A DNA stretch of 10,191 bases from contig MEXZ01000121.1 in the NCBI GenBank assembly GCA_001773855.1, forward strand, positions 14,535 through 24,725. Direction: 5' to 3'. The notes below the pieces were generated by a model that was not told where the DNA came from, did not search any database, and saw only the letters and a list, made by a program, of their open reading frames with translations. This document shows positions 1-5,588 of this stretch, in pieces; position 1 is the stretch's first letter, and each line of letters opens with the position of its first letter. Source of the DNA: Candidatus Aminicenantes bacterium RBG_13_64_14 (lineage in GTDB: Bacteria > Acidobacteriota > Aminicenantia > Aminicenantales > Saccharicenantaceae). Made by a program: the position numbers and the translations under genes.

Positions 1-257
1 ACTTTGGGGACCTGGCGGATCATCAGCCAGTTCTCGTCGCTCATCTCCATTTCGACGAGGATGTACCCCGGGTAAGACCTCCTCGTGGAAACGACCTTCT
101 TCCCGCCCCGGATCTCGATGACGTCCTCGGTCGGGATGATGACCTGCCCGACCTGGTCCTCGAGATGGAGCTCGATAGCCTTCTGCTTGATCGATTCGGC
201 AACGAATTTCTCGAAGCCCGAGTAGGTGTGAACGACAAACCAGTTTTTTGCCATCAT
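1..257 (-). CDS. nusG: Transcription termination/antitermination factor NusG (3' end outside window)
   Basis: NusG binds RNA polymerase in the cytoplasm, suppresses pausing, and links transcription to Rho or to the ribosome. The first 85 or so residues are visible. They open with the typical MAKNWFVVHTYSGFE start of the NGN domain and carry the conserved RRSYPGYILVEM segment at about residues 58-69. The C-terminal part of NGN and the KOW domain lie beyond the left edge. Two ATG codons stand in tandem (257-255 and 254-252). An AAGGA ribosome binding site lies 5 bases before the first and 8 before the second, so either could be used; the second gives the more usual MAKNW start. The gene follows secE by 14 bases on the same strand, the near-universal secE-nusG pairing, and rplK would be expected next. 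Identity is secure; only the start is ambiguous. Confidence 0.95.
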   Translation of the reverse strand, partial: MMAKNWFVVHTYSGFEKFVAESIKQKAIELHLEDQVGQVIIPTEDVIEIRGGKKVVSTRRSYPGYILVEMEMSDENWLMIRQVPK

Positions 258-271
258 CCGATTCCTTGCGT

Positions 272-484
272 TTATCCGAACAGCGTTTTGACCTGGCCGA
301 TGACCCAGGAAAAGATCACGTCCATGAAGAACAGGTAGAAGCCGAAGAAGATCGTGGCCGCGATGACGACGATGGTCGTGCTGGTGACCTCGTTGCGGGA
401 AGGCCAGGTGACCCTCTTGAGCTCCGACTTCACGTCCTTGAGAAAATTCACGAACCGTTTGTACCAGCGAATCTTGTCGTTCAT
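272..484 (-). CDS. secE: Preprotein translocase subunit SecE
   Basis: SecE is the small essential membrane subunit of the SecYEG channel and clamps the two halves of SecY. The 70-residue protein has the short single-span layout of most bacteria rather than the three-span E. coli form. An amphipathic cytoplasmic helix (about residues 8-24) is followed by the conserved RVTWPSRNEV segment at 24-33 and one hydrophobic span at about 36-62. The frame stays open further upstream, but the ATG at 484 is preceded by AAAGGA six bases away and gives the family-typical length, so the longer 104-residue reading is not supported. It sits between tRNA-Trp and nusG on the same strand and is probably cotranscribed with them. 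Confidence 0.95.
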   Translation of the reverse strand: MNDKIRWYKRFVNFLKDVKSELKRVTWPSRNEVTSTTIVVIAATIFFGFYLFFMDVIFSWVIGQVKTLFG

Positions 485-556
485 GGCATGTCCTTTGTGC
501 GATTTGCGCCGCCGGGCCGTCCCTGTCCCGCCGCCGCCCGCCTTGCAGGGAGAAGA

Positions 557-632
<76 letters not shown>

Positions 633-655
633 GTCGTCCCGTCATGGCCGTTCGC

Positions 656-805
656 TTATTTAGCTTCCTTGTGGGCCGTGTGCTTCCGGCAAGAGGGGCA
701 GAACTTGCTCGTCTCGAGCTTCTCCGTCTTAGTCTTCTTGTTCCGCGTCGAGGTATAGTTCCGCCGCTTGCATTCACCGCACTGGAGCGTGATGATCTCT
801 CGCAT
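656..805 (-). CDS. rpmG: 50S ribosomal protein L33 (zinc-binding form)
   Basis: L33 is a small protein of the large ribosomal subunit near the E site. The 49-residue protein begins [17 protein letters not shown] and ends KHTAHKEAK, the usual L33 pattern. It has two CxxC pairs, C9/C12 and C37/C40, so it is the zinc-binding (C+) form. The length is typical. The ATG at 805 has an AAGGAAAGG ribosome binding site ending six bases upstream. It sits just before tRNA-Trp-secE-nusG, a conserved neighbourhood. The base before it in the cluster would normally belong to tuf, which is absent here. Confidence 0.95.
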   Translation of the reverse strand: MREIITLQCGECKRRNYTSTRNKKTKTEKLETSKFCPSCRKHTAHKEAK

Positions 806-900
806 GTTCAACCTTTCCTTCCGTCGGACGCCCTCTTGGACGTCTCGACGCTGTCGCCTCGAACCCGGTCCCCGCGGACCTGACGCTGCCTACGCGAAAA

Positions 901-973
901 AGCCCAAGACCAGAATTGAACTGGTGACCCCGTCCTTACCAAGGACGTGCTCTACCAACTGAGCTACTTGGGC
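901..973 (-). tRNA. tRNA-Thr (anticodon GGU)
   Basis: The minus-strand cloverleaf has acceptor GCCCAAG/CTTGGGC (7 bp), D arm GCTC..GAGC, and anticodon stem CGTCC/GGACG around the loop TTGGTAA, giving GGU for ACC/ACU codons. The T-arm stem is ACCAG/CTGGT with loop TTCAATT. The discriminator is T and no CCA is encoded (TTT follows). It corresponds to thrT of the E. coli thrU-tyrU-glyT-thrT cluster, but the following gene here is rpmG instead of tuf. Confidence 0.95.
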
Positions 974-991
974 TCGACGACCTCGAAGAAG

Positions 992-1065
<74 letters not shown>

Positions 1066-1069
1066 GAAA

Positions 1070-1152
1070 TGGGCAGGGAAGGATTCGAACCTCCGAAGCG
1101 TTTCCGCAACGGGTTTACAGCCCGTCCCATTTGACCACTCTGGAACCTGCCC
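1070..1152 (-). tRNA. tRNA-Tyr (anticodon GUA)
   Basis: This is a class II tRNA with a long variable arm. Acceptor GGGCAGG pairs with CCTGCCC over 7 bp. The anticodon stem ACGGG/CCCGT holds the loop CTGTAAA, giving anticodon GUA. The variable arm (TGCGGAAACGCTTC) contains a GCG/CGC stem, and the T loop is TTCGAAT. The discriminator is A and no CCA is encoded (TTT follows). It is the second tRNA of the Thr-Tyr-Gly-Thr cluster. Confidence 0.95.
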
Positions 1153-1251
1153 ATTTTAAGATGCATTTTCGTCGCCCTCAATCGGCCGGCCGGCGATCCC
1201 TCCTCTTCGGGGGTATCCGCAGCCCGCAAACGCGCTCGATCCTCGCTTCAA

Positions 1252-1324
1252 AGCCAGCGAAGGGACTCGAACCCCCGACCCGCTGATTACAAATCAGCCG
1301 CTCTACCTGCTGAGCTACGCTGGC
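1252..1324 (-). tRNA. tRNA-Thr (anticodon UGU)
   Basis: This is the first gene of the tRNA cluster on the minus strand. Acceptor GCCAGCG pairs with CGCTGGC. The anticodon stem GCTGA/TCAGC carries the loop TTTGTAA, giving anticodon UGU for ACA/ACG. The T arm is GGGGG/CCCTT with loop TTCGAGT. The discriminator is T and CCA is not encoded. The 99 bases between it and tRNA-Tyr hold no further tRNA that I can fold. Together with tRNA-Thr(GGU) it covers all threonine codons. Confidence 0.95.
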
Positions 1325-1471
1325 GTACCCTCAACCTGACTGTCCGAATACCTTTATATATGGGGGAAATACGGAAAAATAGATGAAAAAAAGAAAAACC
1401 TTCTCTCCTCGAGCTCAAATATGTTCTTTTTTTCAGAGATTTAATCTGAAATATACAGAACGACCACCGAT
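1325..1471 (-). promoter_or_regulatory. AT-rich leader of the tRNA-rpmG-secE-nusG transcript
   Basis: This roughly 140-base stretch lies between the promoter's -10 box and the first tRNA and is far richer in A and T than its surroundings. Read on the minus strand it contains a 7-bp inverted repeat near the 5' end and then a pyrimidine tract, GGTTTTTCTTTTTTTC (plus positions 1384-1399). No open reading frame, no clear boxA-type antitermination motif and no convincing intrinsic terminator was found in it. It is probably an untranslated leader removed during tRNA processing. Confidence 0.5.
1431..1451 (-). repeat. Inverted repeat in the tRNA-cluster leader
   Basis: TTTCAGA at 1431-1437 is matched by TCTGAAA at 1445-1451 around a 7-base spacer. 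In the minus-strand transcript it would form a 7-bp hairpin about 15-35 bases after the predicted start site and be followed by an A-run rather than a U-run. That rules out a standard terminator in this direction. A role in RNA stability or leader folding is possible but unproven. Confidence 0.4.
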
Positions 1472-1500
1472 ATCCTAGAGGAAATCGAAATTCTTGTCAA
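1472..1500 (-). promoter_or_regulatory. Sigma70-type promoter of the tRNA-rpmG-secE-nusG cluster
   Basis: On the minus strand a perfect -35 box, TTGACA (1500-1495), is followed after exactly 17 bases by TAGGAT (1477-1472), five of six matches to TATAAT. Transcription should begin near 1465 and run through the four tRNAs toward nusG. It is the best promoter match in the window and stands directly before a stable-RNA cluster. The TGA inside the -35 box is also the stop codon of the Spy/CpxP-like gene. Confidence 0.8.
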
Positions 1501-2000
1501 GGGGTTCTTTTTATCGGCCCCTTCAGGCCTCTGGCCCTCTCCAGGTTCTCCCCGATATTCCGGAGGAAATCCACGGTAAAAACGAGATATCGGGCCCTTT
1601 GGACGGGGGTCAGGACGCCGTCGAGGACACCCTCGACCTCATCGTCCTTTTGCCTGATGGCCGAGCGGGCTTCCATGATCTGGGCGACCAGTTCGAGGAT
1701 GCGCTGCTCCCCCGCCCGGGCTTTAGCCAGTTCCGCCCGGAGTTCCTGTAGGTCCAGGCCCATCCGGCGCTGGATTCCCGTTTTTTCCTTCTCAACCCTT
1801 GTCAGCAAGGGGTAGAGCTTGGCCGTCTGCTCCTCCGTCAGGTCGAGGGCACGTGTGAGCCGGAGAAGATACAAGTTGGAAATATTCTCCCTGATCCTCA
1901 TCCGGGCCTGCGGGTCGCCCTGAAGGGGGCCCTGGGCCAGAGCCAAGGTCCCCAGGACCAGGACAAGAACAAAGATGGCGGCGGGCGCGCATTTTTTCAT
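1497..2000 (-). CDS. Exported LTxxQ protein of the Spy/CpxP type
   Basis: The 167-residue protein is probably a periplasmic chaperone-like or stress-sensing protein. It begins with a signal peptide (MKKCA, then a hydrophobic core at about residues 8-21) with a likely cleavage site after ALA at residue 22. The mature part is nearly all helical and charged and carries two LTxxQ motifs, LTEEQ at 54-58 and LTPVQ at 130-134. Such a pair is the hallmark of the CpxP/Spy/ZraP group. A heptad-rich helical stretch covers about 64-125. The ATG overlaps the anti-sigma stop codon (ATGA), with a GGAGG ribosome binding site six to ten bases upstream. As third gene of a sigma/anti-sigma operon it may be an envelope-stress effector or the ligand-side partner of the anti-sigma factor. 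The exact family is inferred from motifs only; metal binding cannot be claimed. Confidence 0.7.
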   Translation of the reverse strand: MKKCAPAAIFVLVLVLGTLALAQGPLQGDPQARMRIRENISNLYLLRLTRALDLTEEQTAKLYPLLTRVEKEKTGIQRRMGLDLQELRAELAKARAGEQRILELVAQIMEARSAIRQKDDEVEGVLDGVLTPVQRARYLVFTVDFLRNIGENLERARGLKGPIKRTP

Positions 2001-2602
2001 TTCGGACCTCCGTTACCGGTTTCTCTCTCCAATTCCACGGCAATATACTCGAGTTCCTCCTCGCTCAGGCCCTCCCAGAAAAGAGGGTCGGCGGCGAAGG
2101 GAAAGGCATAATCCTCTTCCGGATCCGGGGCCACGGCCGCGATCGAGGCCAGGAGTTCGCGGTTGACGAGGTTTTCGACCTCCGGGTCTACCTCGGCTTC
2201 CTGGAGAAGCCGGGCGAGGGAGTCCTCGTAAGGGACCCAGGCCGTTCCCAGGGTCCCGCCCGGCCGGTTGACGGCGAAATAGATCCCGACGGCCACCATG
2301 ACCAGAAAACCGGCCGCCGCCCAGGCCCATCTCCGGCCGGGGAAAAGCCGAGCGCGACTCGCCTCCCTGACGGGCTCAGCGAAGGCGAGTTTGGACTCGA
2401 TCCTCCTCTCGAAGGCCGCCCAGCATTCCGGTGAACGGTCCTCCACCGGTGGGGCTCCGGCCTGAAGACAAGTGAGGTCGGCCCGGTAGCCCCGGCAGGT
2501 GCGGCATTCCCGGTTATGGGCATCCAGACGGGCCTTCCTTTTCGGCGAAAGGGCGCCGTCAAGGTCGTCCGAAAGCCATTTTTTTATCGTCTCACATCTC
2601 AT
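1997..2602 (-). CDS. Membrane-anchored zinc-finger anti-sigma factor
   Basis: The 201-residue protein probably binds and holds the adjacent ECF sigma factor at the inner membrane. The N-terminal cytoplasmic region has the zinc-binding anti-sigma pattern H29-x3-C33-x2-C36, with C3 as a possible further ligand. A single membrane span covers about residues 92-111, preceded by the positive RR at 90-91 and thus inside-to-outside. The remaining 90 residues would be periplasmic and are strongly acidic (a DPEEDY patch and EEELEY near the C-terminus), probably the sensory part. Its ATG overlaps the sigma stop codon and its stop overlaps the next start, both as ATGA, which suggests translational coupling and fixed stoichiometry. 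The sequence suggests regulated proteolysis or conformational release, but no protease gene is nearby. Confidence 0.85.
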   Translation of the reverse strand: MRCETIKKWLSDDLDGALSPKRKARLDAHNRECRTCRGYRADLTCLQAGAPPVEDRSPECWAAFERRIESKLAFAEPVREASRARLFPGRRWAWAAAGFLVMVAVGIYFAVNRPGGTLGTAWVPYEDSLARLLQEAEVDPEVENLVNRELLASIAAVAPDPEEDYAFPFAADPLFWEGLSEEELEYIAVELERETGNGGPK

Positions 2603-3177
2603 GACCGGACCTCCCCGAGATAGGGCTTGAGCCGGGCCTGGAGGATCTTGCGGGCCTTATGCATCCTCCAGGAGACGGTGTTTTCCGAGCAACCGAGGAT
2701 ACCGGCCGCTTCGGCGTGGCTCAGGCCCTGATTCACGACCAGAACGAAAGACGCCCGGAAATGGCCGGGCAGAGAAGCGATGGCCTCGTCCATCCGGGCC
2801 CGGAGCTCGCTCCGCGAGGAGCTTCCCTCGGGAGAAAAAGAAGCGTCCCGGCGGGTATCGATACCGGCCATATTCTCGTGGAATTCCGCCCTGTCCTTCT
2901 CCCGGCTTCTCTTCCGCAGGAACGTCAACGAGGTATTGACGGCGATCCTGTAGAGCCAGGTGTAGAAACTCGAGCCCCGTCTGAACGAGGCGATCGACCT
3001 CCAGGCTGTCAAGAAAATCTCCTGGGCCAGATCGTCGGCGTCGGAATGATTCCCGGCCATCCGGAAGACGAGACCGTACACTCTCCGCTCGTGGAGCCGG
3101 ACGAGCGCAACAAAGGCCTCCCGGCTGCCCCGCCGCGCGTCCTCCACGAGATCGTCTTCCGGGCGTTCATCCATCAC
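2599..3177 (-). CDS. ECF-family RNA polymerase sigma factor
   Basis: This 192-residue protein is an extracytoplasmic-function (sigma-E-like) sigma factor that directs RNA polymerase to its own promoter set. Region 2 covers about residues 20-90 and includes the DADDLAQEIF helix at 46-55 and the FYTWLYRIAVN segment at 71-81. A variable linker rich in Ser, Arg and Glu (about 92-126) follows, then region 4 at about 128-182, with the helix-turn-helix around SHAEAAGILGCSENTVSWRM. There is no region 1.1 or 3, as expected for ECF factors. The frame begins with GTG (3177) immediately followed by ATG (3174); an AGGTGA ribosome binding site lies just upstream and fits both. It overlaps the anti-sigma gene by 4 bases. 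Confidence 0.94.
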   Translation of the reverse strand: MMDERPEDDLVEDARRGSREAFVALVRLHERRVYGLVFRMAGNHSDADDLAQEIFLTAWRSIASFRRGSSFYTWLYRIAVNTSLTFLRKRSREKDRAEFHENMAGIDTRRDASFSPEGSSSRSELRARMDEAIASLPGHFRASFVLVVNQGLSHAEAAGILGCSENTVSWRMHKARKILQARLKPYLGEVRS

Positions 3178-3199
3178 GTTCTCACCTGATTAGACGGCC

Positions 3200-3205
3200 A
3201 TTATA
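3200..3205 (-). promoter_or_regulatory. Likely -10 box of the ECF sigma operon
   Basis: A perfect TATAAT on the minus strand lies 22 bases before the GTG start of the sigma gene, implying a leader of only about 16 bases that still holds the AGGTGA ribosome binding site. At the right distance the -35 region is GC-rich (TCGCCC) and does not resemble TTGACA, so the promoter may be weak or need an activator. An upstream GAACCT resembles an ECF -35 box, but I saw no matching -10 partner, so autoregulation is not shown. Confidence 0.45.
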
Positions 3206-3234
3206 CAAAATCCTTTGAACGGGGGCGAGGTTCG

Positions 3235-3264
3235 TTGACAAGCCCTTCGTCCAACTGTTATGAT
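3235..3264 (+). promoter_or_regulatory. Sigma70-type promoter of the purBSQLN operon
   Basis: TTGACA at 3235-3240 is followed after 18 bases by TATGAT at 3259-3264, five of six matches to consensus. Transcription should start near 3271, leaving a short leader of roughly 26 bases before the purB ATG. That leaves no room for a purine riboswitch in the leader, so any purine control would have to act at the promoter. It shares the 119-base divergent region with the sigma operon promoter. Confidence 0.7.
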
Positions 3265-3296
3265 TTCCTTCTCCACATGAAAGGCTGAAAAGCGCC

Positions 3297-4598
3297 ATGA
3301 TCGAACGCTACACCCGCCCCGGGATGGGGGCCATATGGACCGAAGAGAACCGCTACCGCAAGTGGCTCGAGGTCGAATTGGCCGTTTGCGACGCCTGGGC
3401 CAAGCTCGGTAAAATCCCCCGGCCCGCCAATCGGACGATCCGGGCCAAGGCCTGCTTTTCCGTGGACAGGATCGACGCCATCGAGAAGGTCGTCAAGCAC
3501 GACATCGTCGCCTTCCTGACATCGGTCGCCGAGAAGGTCGGGCCCGACTCCCGCTACATCCACCTCGGCCTGACCTCCTACGACGTCGTCGACACGGCCC
3601 TGTCCCTCCTCATCAAGGAGTCGCTGGAGAGTGTCCTCGGCGACCTCCGCGCCTTCCGGCAGCTTCTGAAAAAGCAGGCGCTCAAGCACCGCAAGACCGT
3701 CTGCATCGGCCGGACGCACGGCATCCACGCCGAGCCTGTGACCTTCGGCTTCAAGCTCCTCGTCTGGTACGAGGAGGTCGGGCGACACATCGGCCGCCTC
3801 GAAAACGCCCTGCGGACGATCTCCGTCGGACGGATCTCGGGTTCGGTGGGGACGTACATCCACCTCGACCCGAAGGTCGAGGTCATGGCCCTGAAGAAGC
3901 TCGATCTCGAGCCGGCCAAGGTTTCGACACAGGTCCTCCAGCGCGATCGCCACGCCGAAGTCCTCTCGGCCCTGGCCCTCCTCGCCTCCTCCATCGAAAA
4001 GTTCGCCATCGAGATCCGCCACCTCCAGCGGACCGAGGTCCTCGAAGTCGAGGAGCCCTTCACGAAAGGGCAGAAGGGGTCTTCGTCCATGCCCCACAAG
4101 AAGAACCCCGTCCGATCCGAGAGGATCTCGGGCCTGGCCCGCCTCGTCCGCGCCAACGCCCAGGTCGGCCTGGAGAACGTCGCCCTCTGGCACGAGCGGG
4201 ACATCTCCCACTCCTCGGCCGAGCGGATCGTTTTCCCGGACTCATTCATCCTGACCGATTTTCTTCTGGCCGACGCCGCCGACATCATCGGGAACTGGGT
4301 CGTCCATCCCGACCGTATGAAGGCCAACATCGGCGCGACCCGGGGCCTTATTTTCTCCCAGAGCGTTCTCCTGGCCTTGACCAAGAATGGCTTGGCCCGC
4401 GAGGAGGCCTACCAGGTCGTCCAGAGGAGCAGCCTCAAGGCCTGGAAGGAGGGCCTCGATTTCCGCGAGCTCGTCTCCGCCGACCCCGATGTCGCGCGCG
4501 TCCTCGGGCCGAAGGACATCGAGCGCTGCTTCTCCCTGGCCCCGTACCTCGATAGGATCGACTACATTTTCGAAAGGGTTTTCCGCGATGAAAGTTAG
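3297..4598 (+). CDS. purB: Adenylosuccinate lyase
   Basis: PurB splits SAICAR to AICAR plus fumarate and adenylosuccinate to AMP plus fumarate, acting in both de novo IMP synthesis and the AMP branch. The 433-residue protein is full length for the Bacillus/Thermotoga-type enzyme. It starts MIERYTRPGMGAIWTEENRY and carries the fumarase/aspartase superfamily signature GSSSMPHKKNP at 261-271, which holds the flexible-loop catalytic serines. H68 (VVKHDI) and H141 (GRTHGIHAEP) sit at the positions of the catalytic histidines of the Bacillus enzyme, and TSYDVVDTA at 93-101 is conserved. The ribosome binding site is weak (AAAGG 12 bases upstream). It is first in the operon and its end overlaps purS by 11 bases. 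Confidence 0.97.
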   Translation: MIERYTRPGMGAIWTEENRYRKWLEVELAVCDAWAKLGKIPRPANRTIRAKACFSVDRIDAIEKVVKHDIVAFLTSVAEKVGPDSRYIHLGLTSYDVVDTALSLLIKESLESVLGDLRAFRQLLKKQALKHRKTVCIGRTHGIHAEPVTFGFKLLVWYEEVGRHIGRLENALRTISVGRISGSVGTYIHLDPKVEVMALKKLDLEPAKVSTQVLQRDRHAEVLSALALLASSIEKFAIEIRHLQRTEVLEVEEPFTKGQKGSSSMPHKKNPVRSERISGLARLVRANAQVGLENVALWHERDISHSSAERIVFPDSFILTDFLLADAADIIGNWVVHPDRMKANIGATRGLIFSQSVLLALTKNGLAREEAYQVVQRSSLKAWKEGLDFRELVSADPDVARVLGPKDIERCFSLAPYLDRIDYIFERVFRDES

Positions 4599-4836
4599 AA
4601 TCCTCGTATCATTCAAGGATAGCGTCCTCGACCCGCAAGGGCAGACCGTCAAGAACGCGCTCCACACCATGGGCTATGGTGTCGTCAAGGACGTCCGGCA
4701 GGGCAAGGTTTTCGAGCTCGAGCTCGAAGGGGCGACGAAGAAAGAGGCCGAGGCCCTCGTCCCCGAGATCGCCCGCAGGGTCCTGGCCAACCCCATCATC
4801 GAGAAGTTCGACTGGCAGATCATCAAGGGCCGGTAA
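4588..4836 (+). CDS. purS: Phosphoribosylformylglycinamidine synthase subunit PurS
   Basis: PurS is the small structural subunit that bridges PurQ and PurL in the three-part FGAM synthase and helps channel ammonia. The 82-residue product begins [20 protein letters not shown], with the conserved DPxGxT element at 15-20, then [15 protein letters not shown], and ends with the conserved ANPIIEKF segment at 68-75. The length is typical. The frame is open upstream inside purB, but the ATG at 4588 has AAAGGG nine bases before it and gives the family start, so it is preferred. It overlaps the end of purB by 11 bases and precedes purQ by 11 bases. Confidence 0.95.
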   Translation: MKVRILVSFKDSVLDPQGQTVKNALHTMGYGVVKDVRQGKVFELELEGATKKEAEALVPEIARRVLANPIIEKFDWQIIKGR

Positions 4837-4847
4837 GGGCCGCCGCC

Positions 4848-5588
4848 ATGAAATTCGGAGTCGTCCAATTCCCCGGTTCCAACTGTGATTTCGACACGCT
4901 CTACGCCCTGCAGAACGTGATGAAGAGCCCGACCGTCCTGCTCTGGCATAAGGACCACGATCTTCAGGGCGTCGACTGCGTCGTCCTGCCGGGAGGTTTC
5001 TCCTACGGCGACTACCTCCGCTCGGGAGCCATCGCCCGCTTCTCCCCTCTCATGCAGGAAGTCAAGGCCTTCGCCCGCAAGGGCGGCCATGTCCTGGGCA
5101 TCTGCAACGGTTTCCAGATCCTCCTCGAGCTCGGCCTCCTGCCCGGGGCCATGATCCGGAATAAGAACCTCAAGTTCCTCTGCCGGCACGTCCACATCCG
5201 GATCGAGAACGAGAAGACAGCCTTCACCCGGGCCGGCCGCAAGGGTCAAGTCCTCCGGATCCCCATCGCCCACTTCGACGGCAATTACTACGCGCCGGCC
5301 CGCGTCCTAAAGGACATGGAGCGACACGGGCAAATCGTCTTCCGCTATTGCGACGCCGCAGGGAACATCACCGAGGAGGCCAACGTCAACGGTTCCCTCG
5401 GGAATATCGCCGGCATCCGGAACCGGGAAAGTAACGTCCTCGGCTTGATGCCCCACCCGGAGCGCGCTGCGGAGGCCCTGCTCGGGAGCGAGGACGGCCG
5501 GACGATCTTCGCTTCCCTCATCCTCAGCCTTGGACGGCGGAAGCCGGCCCGCCGCCCCGTCCGCCGGGAAAGGGCCCGCCATGATTGA
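4848..5588 (+). CDS. purQ: Phosphoribosylformylglycinamidine synthase subunit PurQ (glutaminase)
   Basis: PurQ is the class I glutamine amidotransferase that releases ammonia for FGAM synthesis by PurL. The 246-residue protein has the family start [14 protein letters not shown], the oxyanion-strand region [15 protein letters not shown] at 47-61, and the nucleophile elbow LGICNGFQ with C86. H203 and E205 in MPHPER complete the triad. It ends in a basic tail (about residues 229-246, rich in Arg and Lys) beyond the normal fold. The coding sequence for this tail also carries the ribosome binding site of purL. The stop overlaps the purL start by 8 bases, which suggests translational coupling. Identity is secure. 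Confidence 0.96.
   Translation: MKFGVVQFPGSNCDFDTLYALQNVMKSPTVLLWHKDHDLQGVDCVVLPGGFSYGDYLRSGAIARFSPLMQEVKAFARKGGHVLGICNGFQILLELGLLPGAMIRNKNLKFLCRHVHIRIENEKTAFTRAGRKGQVLRIPIAHFDGNYYAPARVLKDMERHGQIVFRYCDAAGNITEEANVNGSLGNIAGIRNRESNVLGLMPHPERAAEALLGSEDGRTIFASLILSLGRRKPARRPVRRERARHD

Noticed and set aside
806..900. GGTTCGA in the rpmG upstream gap, considered as a remnant of a sixth tRNA
   Set aside because: The bases flanking it do not pair as a T arm and no acceptor or anticodon arm can be drawn around it.
1384..1420. Pyrimidine tract after GAGCTC/CTCGAG in the minus-strand leader, considered as an intrinsic terminator
   Set aside because: No stable GC-rich hairpin immediately precedes the T-run; the nearby palindromes are short and badly placed. 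A terminator here would also cut off the tRNA cluster from its promoter.
3205..3250. GAACCT upstream of the sigma gene, considered as an autoregulated ECF promoter
   Set aside because: No matching ECF -10 element was seen at the usual spacing, so the evidence is only a short -35-like match.
3258..4211. 317-codon minus-strand frame opposite purB
   Set aside because: It is antisense to a secure purB gene, crosses its promoter, and has the Asp/Gly/Val-rich composition typical of the complement of GC-rich coding sequence.
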